Origin: Plasmodium malariae
Taxonomy: Eukaryota > Apicomplexa > Aconoidasida > Haemosporida > Plasmodiidae
Assembly: GCF_900090045.1 (NCBI RefSeq)
Contig: NC_041782.1
Coordinates: 558,001 to 622,000 of the forward strand
Direction: 5' to 3'
Length of the DNA: 64,000 nucleotides
Of the stretch, positions 22,314 to 33,634 are shown piece by piece. Each line of letters starts with the position of its first letter. Position 1 is the stretch's first letter. The notes beneath the pieces were generated by a model. That model had not been told where the DNA came from and ran no database searches. It was given only the letters and a program-made list of their open reading frames with translations. The translations under genes were made by a program, and so were the position numbers.

Positions 22314-23269
22314 TCAAAAGTCAAAAAATGTAGATAACTCAAGGTTATCTATATTCTCTTTGTCATTATTTTGTGAATTAAAGGCTCTAATAAAATTAAT
22401 ATTTTTAAGTAAAATATTGTGGAAATTTTTCAAACTATCTAAATTTAATTCTTTTATTAATATATTTAATTTATTGTTTCTTCTACAATTATTAAAATAT
22501 TCAGAAAATAAATTTTTCGTAACACAATCATCATCGATTAAATTTCTTTTCTGACTTATGATAAATTTTTCATTGTCTTCCTTTATCGGAACTTTGTTCA
22601 GGTAAAAACTATCTAAAAAATTATTTAATTCATTTATCAAGTCATTTTTTGAGTATATTTTATGTTTATCTATGAAAGAATCCATAATGGGTATTTTGTT
22701 CATGTAAGAATTCACCTGTTCATTTCCTATTAATATATTTATTTCTGCTTCTCTGTTTTCATTTACTTCCTCATCCATATTTCTTAGAATTTTTTTCCTG
22801 GTACAAGGTGATGAGTAATTATACAGTTGAGATATCAAAAAAGTATCATCAAATTTTATTTTTTTTTTTTTCTTCATTTTGTCAACGCTATTATATAAAT
22901 GAATTGAACAATAATTTTCTAAAATATACTGCATAAAAAAATTATTATCTCCTTCTATACTTTTTAAAACTGTTAAACATAAATCAATGCATTTCTCAAT
23001 ATTTTTTTTCGATTTTTCCAAATTTTTTAAATTTAATATTTCTGTCCCCCTTTTTCCATATCCTCTCGCCACTTTATACTCTTTGATTTTATCAAAAGAA
23101 TAATATAAGTTAAAAACCAAAATCTTGAGAAGAGTGTCAGCTAGGCAGACCAAACCCTTTTCGAATCTATTTGTCGGGGGAAATTATGAACGCGTATTTA
23201 TTTCTGATCATCCGAAATGCACCACGTACACATTATATATACATTTTATACACACATATACATATTTTG

Positions 23270-23327
<58 letters not shown>

Positions 23328-23382
23328 TGCATATACATTATGGCAGAAAAAGGAGAGAAATACACTTCTCAAAAGGCATCAT
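22314..23382 (-). CDS. Conserved protein of unknown function, two exons
   Basis: The main exon spans 23166-22314. A 17-base first exon (23382-23366, MMPFE plus two bases) joined through a GTGTAT donor gives 289 residues in phase; the first-exon assignment is provisional, and the intron carries a TA tract. The N-terminal part (FEKGLVCLADTLLKILVFNLYYSFDK when read across) is helical, with a repeat-like alternation of hydrophobic residues and Lys through about residue 110. The middle is acidic and Asn-rich, and the end is helical again (NILIKELNLDSLKNF). No transmembrane segment, signal peptide or catalytic motif is visible. Confidence 0.75.
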
Positions 23383-23921
23383 ACCACCTTATTCCATATA
23401 TGCATATTCTTACAAAAATGTATGGGACAAAATTTTAACGTTACTCGTAAAAACTTAAAATGTTCCTACACTCGAATAGTTTCCTAAGTTTTGTATTTCC
23501 ATATAACTAAATTTTACTATATGCATAACATATTCTTTTCTTTTTTATTATCAAATTTTGCTAAATGTTCATAATAAAAGCTAACATTTTTTCTTACCGT
23601 TTTGGTAAAATGGCAAAAGTATCCATTCTTCTTTTCACTACTTCTTTCGTTTTTTATCTCATTCTATCTAATTTTATCTTATCCTGTCTTAACTCCTCTT
23701 TATGTCACTTTTTTATTTTGTTTATTATTCACTCTCTTTCAACAACGAACGGGTAAATAACAATTAGTAAAGACCATATTTCTAAAACGAGAAAAAAAGT
23801 ATGATTTATTACAATAATATAATGTAAGCGCTGCTTAAAATTTTAAAACCCTTATCGATTCGTTTAGGGGGAACGGAATAAGCAAGCACGTTTTTCCATA
23901 ATGGTAATTAACATCAATTAT

Positions 23922-23990
<69 letters not shown>

Positions 23991-24550
23991 TTCACATAAG
24001 TATATAATATGCTCCATTTTGCGTTCCTTGGGCATAATATATTTTTTAAGAGAAATGATGCAGACTCATAAATATGCACATGCAGTAAGTACGTATACGC
24101 ATACATATATACGCACATATATGAGGACGATTTTTCTCCCGTGGTATTATAACTTTATTGGGCTATTTTAGCCCATTTGCAAAAAAAAAAAAAAAAAAAA
24201 AAAAAATATATACATATATATATATATATATATCAATTTTTTAAAGTTATAAACATATAATTATTTAATGTCATCAATAGTATCGTGGGCTTACTTATCT
24301 TGAAAATGTATGCCACTGTTTATATACGCATATACATATATGTATTGATATATGTATGTATGTGTACATATATTTACGCTCCTATAAGCGCTCGTATAAC
24401 CTTAAACAGTCGAGCCTTTTCAGCATAAAATGGTTTTTGCAAAAACGCACTTTCATCAAATTTGCACTGTATAAATGCGTATGGTAATATTTATGTGTTC
24501 TGATCAAAAAGGACACCTATATAATTTGCATAAACTTTTGTTCTTCTTGC
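23383..24550. other. Spacer with long TA dinucleotide tract
   Basis: The spacer has a TA tract at about 23923-23987, a poly-A block at 24180-24206 next to a shorter TA run, and TATG/CATA microsatellites around 24310-24370. No gene is supported. The nearest gene on the right ends at 24551, so promoter and terminator regions of the two minus-strand genes share this stretch. Confidence 0.65.
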
Positions 24551-25581
24551 CTATCTGATATAATCATTTTTAATCAAATCTTTATTATGATGAGACATTT
24601 TAATAGAGGGCAAATTATCGTAATAATAAGGTATTAACGGTAGTAAGGTATACGATTTGTTCAATGAGTAATTTTGTTTTGTTGTTTTTTTATTTTCCAT
24701 ATAATTATTATTATATACATAGTTTATCTCTTTTGCGCTCGCGCAATTGATATTTCTCAAAGGAAATTTTTTGTGTAAATGATAATTCGTACATTTATAG
24801 TATTCATAGTCTTTTGGAAATGTGCAATTAGTTTGGATATTCACAATACTAGTTTCTTTTTGATGTAACGAGACATTATCTATTCCTTTCTTTCCTTTTT
24901 TGCTATACAAAAACAATTCTTTAAATACAAAAAATTTAGAAAAAAAATTTTGTACTAATTTTTTCGCCTTTAACTGAATTATTGACTCTAACTTAAATAA
25001 TCCATATACCTTTTTAAAGCCATTATAATTTTTATAACATTTTTTTTTTTTTTCCTGAACACATTCAGAAATTTTACATTTATAATAAAATTCGTTAAAT
25101 GTGATGATCAATTTGTATCTAATTTTTCTTTCTATAAACCATAAACTATAACCAAGTTTCTGTTTTTCCAAAAGTCCTAATTTGGTCAGGAGTTTTAAAT
25201 TATTATATTCCTTTCTTAACAAATATTTTTCATTAATTATTTTATTTAACATTTCTATTCCTCTTCCAGTTCTTAAAGTACTGGCAACTAATACTTTGCT
25301 CTCATTGAACGTGAGAAACTTTTTCTTCGATGTGGAACTATCTTTAGATGAGCAGTAAAGAGGTTATACGTACATGTATGTGGATATATATTAACGAGTA
25401 TATGTGTAGACATACATACATATGCATACATGTACGTTTATACATGTGTATTGTGAGCGTATGTTTTTTCATAAATTTTTTATCAACATTTTAATCATAA
25501 TTTTTAATCATACTTTTTGAATATTATGTGCTTTTATTTTTTTTCTTACTATGAATCATTGTAGAGCTGCGGGTCATTCAT
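24551..25581 (-). CDS. Conserved basic protein of unknown function, two exons
   Basis: Exon 1 is 25581-25550 (MNDPQLYNDS, ending at a GTAAGA donor) and exon 2 is 25337-24551, joined in phase 2, giving 272 residues. A simple gene call would start later, at the Met of position 25252, and lose the part STSKKKFLTFNESKVLVAST, which looks conserved. The first 120 residues are helical, rich in Lys, Leu and Tyr. The remainder is Asn/Tyr-rich and low in complexity. No signal peptide, membrane helix or known motif is seen. Confidence 0.7.
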
Positions 25582-27359
25582 TATTAAAAAAATAAAAAAG
25601 TTTTCCTACCACTTGGTGTTTAATGTTTTACAGTGTTGCAGTTGTGGATATTCATATTTATGTCAGTATATCCATTTAAATATGCTATTTTTTTTTTTTA
25701 TATTTTTTTTTTTTTTATATTTTTTTTTTTTATATATTTTTTTTTATATATATATTTTTTTTTTCTACTATTGTAAGGTCAAATATGCTTTATCTCAATT
25801 TTGTTATTTATGAAAAATGAAAAATAAAAGAAAGATTTTGGTGGTCATTCACAAACGGCCAAAATTGATTTGACAAAATATAAAAGGATAAAAGAAAAAA
25901 AATAAAAACAAAAAACGAAACAAAAAAACAACAAACAAATAAATATATAAATAAATAATAAATAATTAAATACTAGACACTATAGCAAAATGTTTAAAAC
26001 CGTTCTGCACATCCCTTTCATACATATATCTTTACTTTAAAGATAACATGGTGCCTATATAATAAAATTAACTTGTGCATGCACCTTCTCCTCAAGTGTT
26101 ATGGTTTCCTCATTGTTATTTATTGCTTGTGCAGGTTATATTATATTGTGTAAAATTCCAATAAAAAAAGGAACAACAGAATAACGTTTTATGAAGTTTT
26201 TCCGTAAGGAATGTAAGTCTTTTCCTCATTGATGAATAAAAATAGACGTAGGTTTAAACAGATGTTATATGTGTATTGCTGTTCACAATTATGATTGTAT
26301 ATACATATTTATGGTTATGTATATGTACAATATTCGCCTTAATGAGACATTTAATATAGCTTGTAATCTTATGAAGTGAAGTATCTCTTACCGAGAAAAC
26401 TGACTTAACTACTAACACAGCTACATGCTTTTTACAGTTACGTCAATTTACTTTATTCTATGAACACTTTTTAATACTACGTACACGTTTGTTACATATT
26501 TCTCTATAGGTTTACCCAAAAATGAAAAAAAAAAAAAAAAATTCTTAACATGTTAATATGTTGTTAATTTAATTAGCTAATAGAAAATTATTCACACTAA
26601 ACTTCATATAACGTCAAAAAAAAAAAAAAAAAAAAAAAAAAAGGGTACCAACGAATGTGTATTTACGAATAATTTTTATTTTTTTTTTTTTTTACAAATA
26701 TAAAAGATCTTTAAACTCAAAATATAGGTAATCCTTTTATTTTTACATAAATAAGGCAATGATTCACAATCTTAAATTCAAGTAAAAAAATCTACTTTTA
26801 ATTTTGCGATTAATAAAATAAAATAAAATAATAATAAAACAAAATAAAATAATTATTACTATCCCCTTCACACAACTAAGTGCATTTATAATGACTGATA
26901 CATCACAACACATTTTTATTTTCAATTAAAAAACTTACAATGTTTCTATGTTTTCATTCTACCATTTTTAATTCCCCATATTTTCTCATACCTTCGTGTA
27001 CTACTCTGTGTTCTTACCTACAATTAACATTTGACATATTCTTACATTTTAATAATCATTGCACTTACAGAATATTTTCAGTCATATAAATTTTTCTTCC
27101 TGACTAGTTTTAAACGTCATTTTTGCCACGTTTGCCTAAATTTAAATTACGTTTCCTTTGTTCTTTTTTTTGCTCTTTTTTTTGTTCTTTTTTTTGCTCT
27201 TTTTTTTGCTCCTTTTTTTGCTCTTTTTTTTGCTCTTTTTTTTGCTCTTTTTTTTGCTCCTTTTTTTTGCTCCTTTTTTTGCTCTTTTTTTTGCTCTTTT
27301 TTTTGCTCCTTTTTTTTGCTCACTTAATTTTCCCTATTTTTTGCTAACTTATTTTTATT
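25582..27359. other. Spacer with homopolymers and a CTTTTTTTTG-type repeat
   Basis: Contains T-rich blocks (25690-25765), poly-A (26523-26540, 26617-26642) and, at 27165-27325, about eleven copies of a 15-base TTTGCTC plus T8 unit. An isolated ATG at 26079 opens MHLLLKCYGFLIVIYCLC, signal-peptide-like and ending at a GTTATA donor, but I found no exon to join. No gene is called. Confidence 0.6.
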
Positions 27360-27905
27360 TTATTTTAGCTACATTTCCCTAGCTAAGGCACATTAACCAT
27401 AGAACTATTTTTTATTCGTTGCAGACCACTTCCCAATTTTTGGCTTATAATCCCCCTCTTTGAATCATTAAGGCATATTTCCAAATTCTGCAAAGATTTC
27501 ACAAATGTTTAACTCTTTTTTATCATGTTCATATGACTCGTCCAATTTTACCAGGAATTCCTTCTATTTGTTTTGCTAGTCCTGTCTCGTACTATTCATA
27601 TTGTGGGCTTCCAAATGTCCGAAAATTTTAAAAGTGCATATTGAGTAAACGCTCAAAGTATAGTTTCCCTAATTTGCATATATAACAAATAAGCATAAAT
27701 GTGTTTCAAACACGTAGATTATATAACCTCATTTGGTTTTAATGCACTCACTGCGACTTATTGCAACTATTGCATCTATTGTACCTACTGCATTATTTGC
27801 TTTTTTTCCTTTCATATTACTTTCTCATTCAACCACATCCTGACATCCGACCTTTGACCTATTAGCCATAATGGCACAGATAATCATAATGAAGTTATCT
27901 AGGCA
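27360..27905 (-). pseudogene. Degraded coding sequence (putative pseudogene relic)
   Basis: One minus-strand frame, read from about 27905 down to 27365, is coding-like over some 180 codons but is interrupted by stops about every 15-40 codons. Its blocks include MANRSKVGCQDVVE, MKGKKANNAVGTIDAIVAIS, KEFLVKLDESYEHDKKEL, NICEIFAEFGNMP and FKEGDYKPKIGKWSATNKK. G+C and codon choice are clearly unlike the surrounding spacer. No splice signals rescue the stops. The simplest reading is an old gene copy that has lost function; the parent family is not recognised. Chance preservation of frame is less likely because acidic/lysine block order looks protein-like. Confidence 0.4.
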
Positions 27906-27949
27906 TATCTTCAACGGAACATAAATTTTACTTCATATTTAATGGAAGT

Positions 27950-28190
27950 AAAAAAAATAAAAAATGAAAATATAAGTAAAAATAAAATAAAAAATACAAG
28001 TAAAAAATAAAAATAAAATAAAAAATACAAGTAAAAAATAAAAATAAAATAAAAAATACAAGTAAAAAATAAAAATAAAATAAAAAATAAAAGTAAAAAA
28101 TATAAGTAAAATAAAAAATATAAGTAAAAAATATAAGTAAAAAATAAAAATAAATAAAATATAAAAATAAAAGATAAGGTTAAAAAAATA
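27950..28190. repeat. AAATAAAAATAC / AAGTAAAA A-rich tandem repeat
   Basis: Irregular A-rich units (AAAAATACAAGTAAAAAATAAAAATAAAAT and shortened forms in phases) lie immediately downstream of the UPF1 stop. They probably form its 3' UTR or terminator region; no defined terminator motif is recognisable. Confidence 0.7.
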
Positions 28191-28216
28191 AAATAACGTC
28201 GTTTCCTAACTGCATA

Positions 28217-31200
28217 TCACACATCTTGCGTTGGATCGCCGCTTAACTTGAAATCTCCTACAAGCACGGAACCATCCTGCAGCAACATATTTGGATGTTC
28301 GGAACTCGACATAACATTTTTATTCTTAAATTTTTTGGGTGCTAATGTCAGACTACGGTTTTCATTAGTCTCATTGGCATATTGGTAAGAAGGATGGAAA
28401 TTATCACTCTGATTGTTTTTATAATAAAATAATTGAGGAAATATATCGCAATTTTTTGAATTTAAGTTGTAATAACCTTCTTTGCAATTTAAATCTACCG
28501 AGTTGTTTGACATATTCTTGTCTTCTGTCAAATTATTGTTGTAATACAAAAAATTGGAATTAGAAGGATTGTTACCGATACTACTGTCGCAGATAGAGCC
28601 GCAGTTACTTCTGCAGTTTTTCACGCTGCTGTTATATTTTTCGTTAGACGAAAAGGATGCGTCGTGAAGCTTCCCACCTTCTGACAGTAACAAATTCCTA
28701 TTATCGACAGAATAATCATTAAGCTGTGATAATTGACTCATATTGTTAATGTAGGAGTTTAAACCATGTTTGCTTCCGGGATGATGGTTCATGAAGCTAA
28801 AGAAGTCCTTGTTCATAACAGAGTCATTGCAGTAGCTGTGATTGGACATATTCATATTAATATAAGATATATTATTGTTATGGTTTGTCGAAGTGCTACT
28901 GATATTACTGTTAAACTTCTTCCTGTTCTTACCACTATTATAATTGAACTTGTCATTGTTTCTATCATAATTACCACTGGTATAATTGTAATTAGTAATT
29001 CTGCTATTCCCGTATATGTTGTCCACATAACCGGCACTTGTTATTCTTCTAAATGAAGTAGAACCTAACGCTCTACCCTTGTCAGCCCTTTCATATCCTT
29101 CAAAATAATTAAAATTAATATATCTGGATGGCTGTTTCACAGGTGTTGGAATATTAATAGTGACTAGTTTCAAATTAGATAAGCATCCTTCTACTATTAG
29201 ATCCTTTTTCTTAAATTGTGTCAATAAATTAATCCATACAGAATTTACATTTGTAATAGTTTCATTAGAATTAATTTTCTCCTTAGTTATATAATGTTGT
29301 CTTGACAAAACTTTTGCATTACCACAAATGATTAATCCATATTTTGCTCTTGTTAAAGCAACGTTTAATCTTCTAGGATCATTCAAGAAACCGATTCCTA
29401 ATTTTTTATTAGAACGAACACATGATAAAAGAATAAAATCTTTTTCTCTTCCTTGAAAAGCATCAACAGAAGCTACTTCTATATCTGATGCATGTTGGAA
29501 TGGTAAATTTTTTTGTAACAAAGATGTAATATATGCTCTTTGTCCTTCATATGGTGTAATAACACCTATTTGATTCGCTTTCAAACCACACTGTAATAAT
29601 GTACGTACTAATTTTTCCATATTTGATGCTTCACTTCTATTCAGATAACTAGTACCAGATGCAGACATCTCTTCTAGTCCTGCTGTATTATAAAAAAACA
29701 TTGGACATTTGGGATTAGGCCATGGGAAATTTTTTAATGGATATTCCCTCTCTTTTAATGTTATTCCATTTTGTAAGCAACCATCATAAAAGACATAAGA
29801 AGGAAATTCACTTAAAGCTGGATGCATACGATATTGTACTTCTAATCTAAATGGAGTAATACCTAACATAACCAATCGTTCAAATAAACTTTTTCCTAAT
29901 CCTGCATTTGCAGCTTTCTTACAAACAATAATAGGACCCAACTGACAATGATCACCAACAAGTACTATTTGTTTTGCACCTGTTACTAAAGGAACTAAAC
30001 ATTCTGGTTCTGTTGACTGTGTAGCTTCATCTACTAATACTTGACTAAATCGAAATTTCTTTAATCTTTTATCCATTGCACCAACGCATGTAGAACAAAT
30101 TACATCTGCTTCTATTAAGATTTCCTGTTCAGCATAAAAAATTAATTTTTTTAATCTTCTTTCATCTTTTTGCGATAACTCACCTACTTCTTCTTTTAAT
30201 TCTAATAATTTATTTAATTCTTCACCTATATCACTTTTTAAAAGTTTCATTTGATTATGTAAATATAAATAGTCAGCAATACTTGGAACGGATTCTCTAC
30301 TTTTAGCACACAATCTAACAACCTTTAAACCTGTTCTATGAATTCGTACTGATAACTGATCAACAGCAACGTTACTCGGAGCTGTCACTAATACCTTTCC
30401 ACCCTTTCTCATAGTAGATAAATGATATACCAAAGTAGCACACGTTAATGTTTTACCTGTTCCTGGTGGACCTTGAATTAATGACAAAGGGGACACCAAA
30501 CTTTTTTTTATTGCATCTATTTGGGAATGATTAAGAGGAGCTAAATTTGGCGCTGAGTAATTTACAATAGGTAATCCTCCCCTTCTCTTTCCATCATGCA
30601 TGTTGTAATTACTATTGCTATTATGATTATTACTATTATGATTATTACTATTATGATTATTACTATTATGATAATTACTATTACTATTATGATAATTACT
30701 ATTACTATTATGATAATTACTATTACTATTATTATATACTAAATCGTTTTTATAATATTCCAAAGATTCATCAGATATATCATGACCTAACAGTTTATGA
30801 TATAAATAACCACTAAGTGAATACGAATTATAAGCAAATTCATTTAAAGCTAATAACATACGATCATATGCTGTACTTTTCCATACAAATTCAACAGAAA
30901 ATCCAGTAGTTATATTGTCAACCCATGGACCATCAGCTGTTCCTAAAATTCGTAACTCCAATGCTATTTCTTCAGTATTATGTAATCTTGATATATGACC
31001 TTCACATGACCATACTTTTCCATTTGGATATGTGTAAGACAATTTCAACTCATCTCCTGCTACTAATCTTAGTTCACTTTCTTCCTTCACATATATAAAA
31101 TGAGCATATCTTTTTTTATTTAATCCGATATCCCAACGAATTGTTACATTCCCTTGTTTTTGCCCTTCTTTAATTGATTTATCATAATCAGCTTCTAACT

Positions 31201-33634
31201 TAATTAATGGTGCAAAAATAGACTGATAGTGATGTACATCATCATATTTTAGTGCTACCTTTACAGGTTCATCATTTAATATTTCTGAATCTAATTCATC
31301 TATATAAACATCCTTTTTGTTCTTCCATAATTCCTCTAATTTGTTTACATTATATGAAGTAGCTAACTTCTTTCCTTTCTTCTCTGCCTCCTCAACAGAT
31401 GGAATACTAACTAGCCAATCTAAAAAACACCTATCTTCAATTAGTGGTTGCCATTTTTTTAAATTCCATTCCTTCATCTTTCCCAACTCGGCTAATTCGC
31501 CCATTCCGCCACTACCATTGTCACTACCATTGATACTACCACTGGCACTACCATTGATACTACCATTGGCACTACCATTGATACTACCACTGATACTACC
31601 ATTGATACTACCATTGTCACTATCATGGCTACCTTCACTGATACTACCATTCTGATCAGGTTCCCACACATCATGCTTATTAGCGTGTCCGCTTTTTTGC
31701 ACACCCCTTTCTGCATTTCTTTGTCCTTCCCCTTCCACTTTGTCCCTTTTTCTCCTTTCGTGTTTGACTTCATCACTAGTAACATTCTTCTCATCAGTTT
31801 TGCCAATTTTATTCTTCCTTTCTCTCTTTTTCCTTTTATCATAACAGAAATAACTGTCATAGTTCATGCTGTTTTTCCCCTCCAACTCACTCCAGTTATC
31901 TTCACTAAACGAAAATTCATCGCTACTAATTATGTAGTTCTTCCCTGTTGTTATATCTACGTCGTTCTTCGCTCTTCTCACGTTATCGTCATGGTCATCG
32001 GTATCTTGTTGCTCTTTCTTATATTTAACACCTTTCTCATTGTTATGTAATTCTTGTTTTTTCCCAATATCCCCTTTCTTTATAGTTGATTCACTATCAT
32101 TTACATACTCCTTTACGTGCTCCTTTGCATACTCTTTTGCATGCTCCTTTGCATACTCCTTTGCATACTCCTTTGCATACTCCTTTGCATACTCTTTTGC
32201 ATGCTCTTTTGCATGATCATCCTCATTTCCCCTTGCATTACTTCTACCATACAACGAAAGAAATCTAGCCAAACAGGGGTCCCTACAGATAATTACGACA
32301 ACCCCTTCCTCCGATGTCGGCAGAAATCCTAACAAGAACACATTTCTACATCCACAATTATAACATTCTAAAATAGTTTCACCTAGTAGACTATTCTTAT
32401 GTAATTTAATTTCTTTATGTTTTGATCGAACTAAGTGAGTAACAATATGACTACCACAGGTACCATAGGACCCATTACAAAACCATCGATCACATGTATT
32501 GCACTGAACAACACTATCAATAGAATCAATTTCACAATAACGGCATCTATAATATTTTAATTTCTCTTCTTTTTTTTTAAGCCTAGATCTATTACTAACA
32601 CTGTTATTGTTACTATGCTTGCTGCGCTCGTTCGTGTTTCTTCTTTCTGCATAATTACTACCGATACGACTGTAGCTATTAGTGCTGCTATTATTATTGC
32701 TATTCCCGTTTCTGTTACTACCATTACGGATGTACTCATTATTGCTGATATTCCCATTGCTATTACTGTCACTACTCCAGACATTATCCCTTTCCTCGTA
32801 CCTCTTCTTTTTCTTATTTTCCAAATCATAATCCTCCCTGGGGTATTCCAAGCATCCGCTGGATAAGTTGTCATCATAATTGCTAACATCATATAAGTGT
32901 TCTATACTATTTTGCACGTGAAATGAATTCGTATGCTCATGTTTTTGATTATTATGATTCTTTTTCTTCTTTTTAGAAATTCCGTCTTGCTCATTACCAC
33001 CAAGTTCATCTATTACTTTTGCATTACGGCGCTGATCATTTTTCCTTACATTCTGCCTTACATCCATCCCTACGGTTTTCCCTTTTCCCTCTTCTTCCAC
33101 TTCTTCTACTTCTGTTTCATCTACTTCTATTTCATCTACTTCTATTTCATCTACTTCTATTTCATCTACTTCTATTTCATCTACTTCTATTTCATCTACT
33201 TCTATTTCATCTACTTCTACTTCATCTACTTCTACCTCCTCCTCTCCTTCCTCCTTCTTTTCATCCCCCTTGTGTCTAATTTCTCTTCGGTCGTCTATTC
33301 TCACACACACCTTATCATCTTCATTCTTCTCTTGCTTTTTTTCCACAGAACCCGTATATGAACAATTCACTGATTTAATATTCGTATTGTCCTTATTCTG
33401 ACTATGTTGATCCTTATTCTTCATTTCCCTTTTACTTCTTCCGACCCCTTCCTTATGTATTGTACTGTTCTCACCGGCATCTTTCATATCATAATCATAA
33501 TAGTCATCAGAAAAATAGCTTTTACTTATTCTATTTATTTTTTTTTTTTCATTATGAGGGTAAAAATCATAAAAATCATCAAAGTCGTCCACATCATCAA
33601 CATCTATTTGGTTGTAATCAAATGTCTTATCCAT
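28217..33634 (-). CDS. UPF1: Regulator of nonsense transcripts 1 (UPF1 helicase)
   Basis: Single exon, 1805 residues, much longer than the roughly 1100 usual for UPF1. UPF1 is the ATP-driven RNA helicase of nonsense-mediated decay. After 360 low-complexity residues comes the Cys/His zinc domain that binds UPF2 (YYRCRYCEIDSIDSVVQC through CRDPC, about 361-465). A long hydrophilic insert (about 470-720) separates it from the helicase region. Superfamily 1 motifs follow: GPPGTGKT near 1055, DEATQ near 1200, VGDHCQLGP, QYRMHP, VDAFQGREKD and DPRRLNVALTRAK. The last 330 residues are Asn/Ser-rich and without clear SQ clusters. All catalytic residues seen are intact, so the enzyme should be active. 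In-frame repeats lie at four places (listed separately). Confidence 0.96.
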   Translation of the reverse strand: MDKTFDYNQIDVDDVDDFDDFYDFYPHNEKKKINRISKSYFSDDYYDYDMKDAGENSTIHKEGVGRSKREMKNKDQHSQNKDNTNIKSVNCSYTGSVEKKQEKNEDDKVCVRIDDRREIRHKGDEKKEEGEEEVEVDEVEVDEIEVDEIEVDEIEVDEIEVDEIEVDEIEVDETEVEEVEEEGKGKTVGMDVRQNVRKNDQRRNAKVIDELGGNEQDGISKKKKKNHNNQKHEHTNSFHVQNSIEHLYDVSNYDDNLSSGCLEYPREDYDLENKKKKRYEERDNVWSSDSNSNGNISNNEYIRNGSNRNGNSNNNSSTNSYSRIGSNYAERRNTNERSKHSNNNSVSNRSRLKKKEEKLKYYRCRYCEIDSIDSVVQCNTCDRWFCNGSYGTCGSHIVTHLVRSKHKEIKLHKNSLLGETILECYNCGCRNVFLLGFLPTSEEGVVVIICRDPCLARFLSLYGRSNARGNEDDHAKEHAKEYAKEYAKEYAKEYAKEHAKEYAKEHVKEYVNDSESTIKKGDIGKKQELHNNEKGVKYKKEQQDTDDHDDNVRRAKNDVDITTGKNYIISSDEFSFSEDNWSELEGKNSMNYDSYFCYDKRKKRERKNKIGKTDEKNVTSDEVKHERRKRDKVEGEGQRNAERGVQKSGHANKHDVWEPDQNGSISEGSHDSDNGSINGSISGSINGSANGSINGSASGSINGSDNGSGGMGELAELGKMKEWNLKKWQPLIEDRCFLDWLVSIPSVEEAEKKGKKLATSYNVNKLEELWKNKKDVYIDELDSEILNDEPVKVALKYDDVHHYQSIFAPLIKLEADYDKSIKEGQKQGNVTIRWDIGLNKKRYAHFIYVKEESELRLVAGDELKLSYTYPNGKVWSCEGHISRLHNTEEIALELRILGTADGPWVDNITTGFSVEFVWKSTAYDRMLLALNEFAYNSYSLSGYLYHKLLGHDISDESLEYYKNDLVYNNSNSNYHNSNSNYHNSNSNYHNSNNHNSNNHNSNNHNSNSNYNMHDGKRRGGLPIVNYSAPNLAPLNHSQIDAIKKSLVSPLSLIQGPPGTGKTLTCATLVYHLSTMRKGGKVLVTAPSNVAVDQLSVRIHRTGLKVVRLCAKSRESVPSIADYLYLHNQMKLLKSDIGEELNKLLELKEEVGELSQKDERRLKKLIFYAEQEILIEADVICSTCVGAMDKRLKKFRFSQVLVDEATQSTEPECLVPLVTGAKQIVLVGDHCQLGPIIVCKKAANAGLGKSLFERLVMLGITPFRLEVQYRMHPALSEFPSYVFYDGCLQNGITLKEREYPLKNFPWPNPKCPMFFYNTAGLEEMSASGTSYLNRSEASNMEKLVRTLLQCGLKANQIGVITPYEGQRAYITSLLQKNLPFQHASDIEVASVDAFQGREKDFILLSCVRSNKKLGIGFLNDPRRLNVALTRAKYGLIICGNAKVLSRQHYITKEKINSNETITNVNSVWINLLTQFKKKDLIVEGCLSNLKLVTINIPTPVKQPSRYINFNYFEGYERADKGRALGSTSFRRITSAGYVDNIYGNSRITNYNYTSGNYDRNNDKFNYNSGKNRKKFNSNISSTSTNHNNNISYINMNMSNHSYCNDSVMNKDFFSFMNHHPGSKHGLNSYINNMSQLSQLNDYSVDNRNLLLSEGGKLHDASFSSNEKYNSSVKNCRSNCGSICDSSIGNNPSNSNFLYYNNNLTEDKNMSNNSVDLNCKEGYYNLNSKNCDIFPQLFYYKNNQSDNFHPSYQYANETNENRSLTLAPKKFKNKNVMSSSEHPNMLLQDGSVLVGDFKLSGDPTQDV
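30603..30735 (-). repeat. Asn/Ser repeat (HNSN) in UPF1
   Basis: Triplet-rich units (ATTACTATTATGATT on the plus strand) encode repeated Tyr-His-Asn-Ser-Asn in the loop just before the ATP-binding half. The repeat is in frame and should vary in length. Confidence 0.9.
31495..31625 (-). repeat. 12-bp NGSI/SGSA repeat in UPF1
   Basis: About eleven 12-base units (CTACCATTGATA on the plus strand) encode Asn-Gly-Ser-Ile and variants, inside the insert between zinc domain and helicase core. Confidence 0.9.
32095..32220 (-). repeat. 12-bp KEYA/KEHA repeat in UPF1
   Basis: Ten or so 12-base units encode Lys-Glu-Tyr-Ala or Lys-Glu-His-Ala directly after the zinc domain; a charged alpha-helical run is likely. 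Confidence 0.9.
33100..33242 (-). repeat. 15-bp EVDEI repeat in UPF1 N-terminus
   Basis: About nine 15-base units encode Glu-Val-Asp-Glu-Ile, an acidic run around residues 134-178 in the species-variable N-terminus. Confidence 0.92.

Noticed and set aside
26079..26140. Signal-peptide-like exon (MHLLLKCYGFL) with GTTATA donor
   Set aside because: No downstream exon with matching phase and coding character was found; about 20 codons is too little to call a gene.
33019..33361. Phe/Leu/Tyr-rich plus-strand frames opposite UPF1
   Set aside because: Antisense of the EVDEI repeat and surrounding coding sequence.
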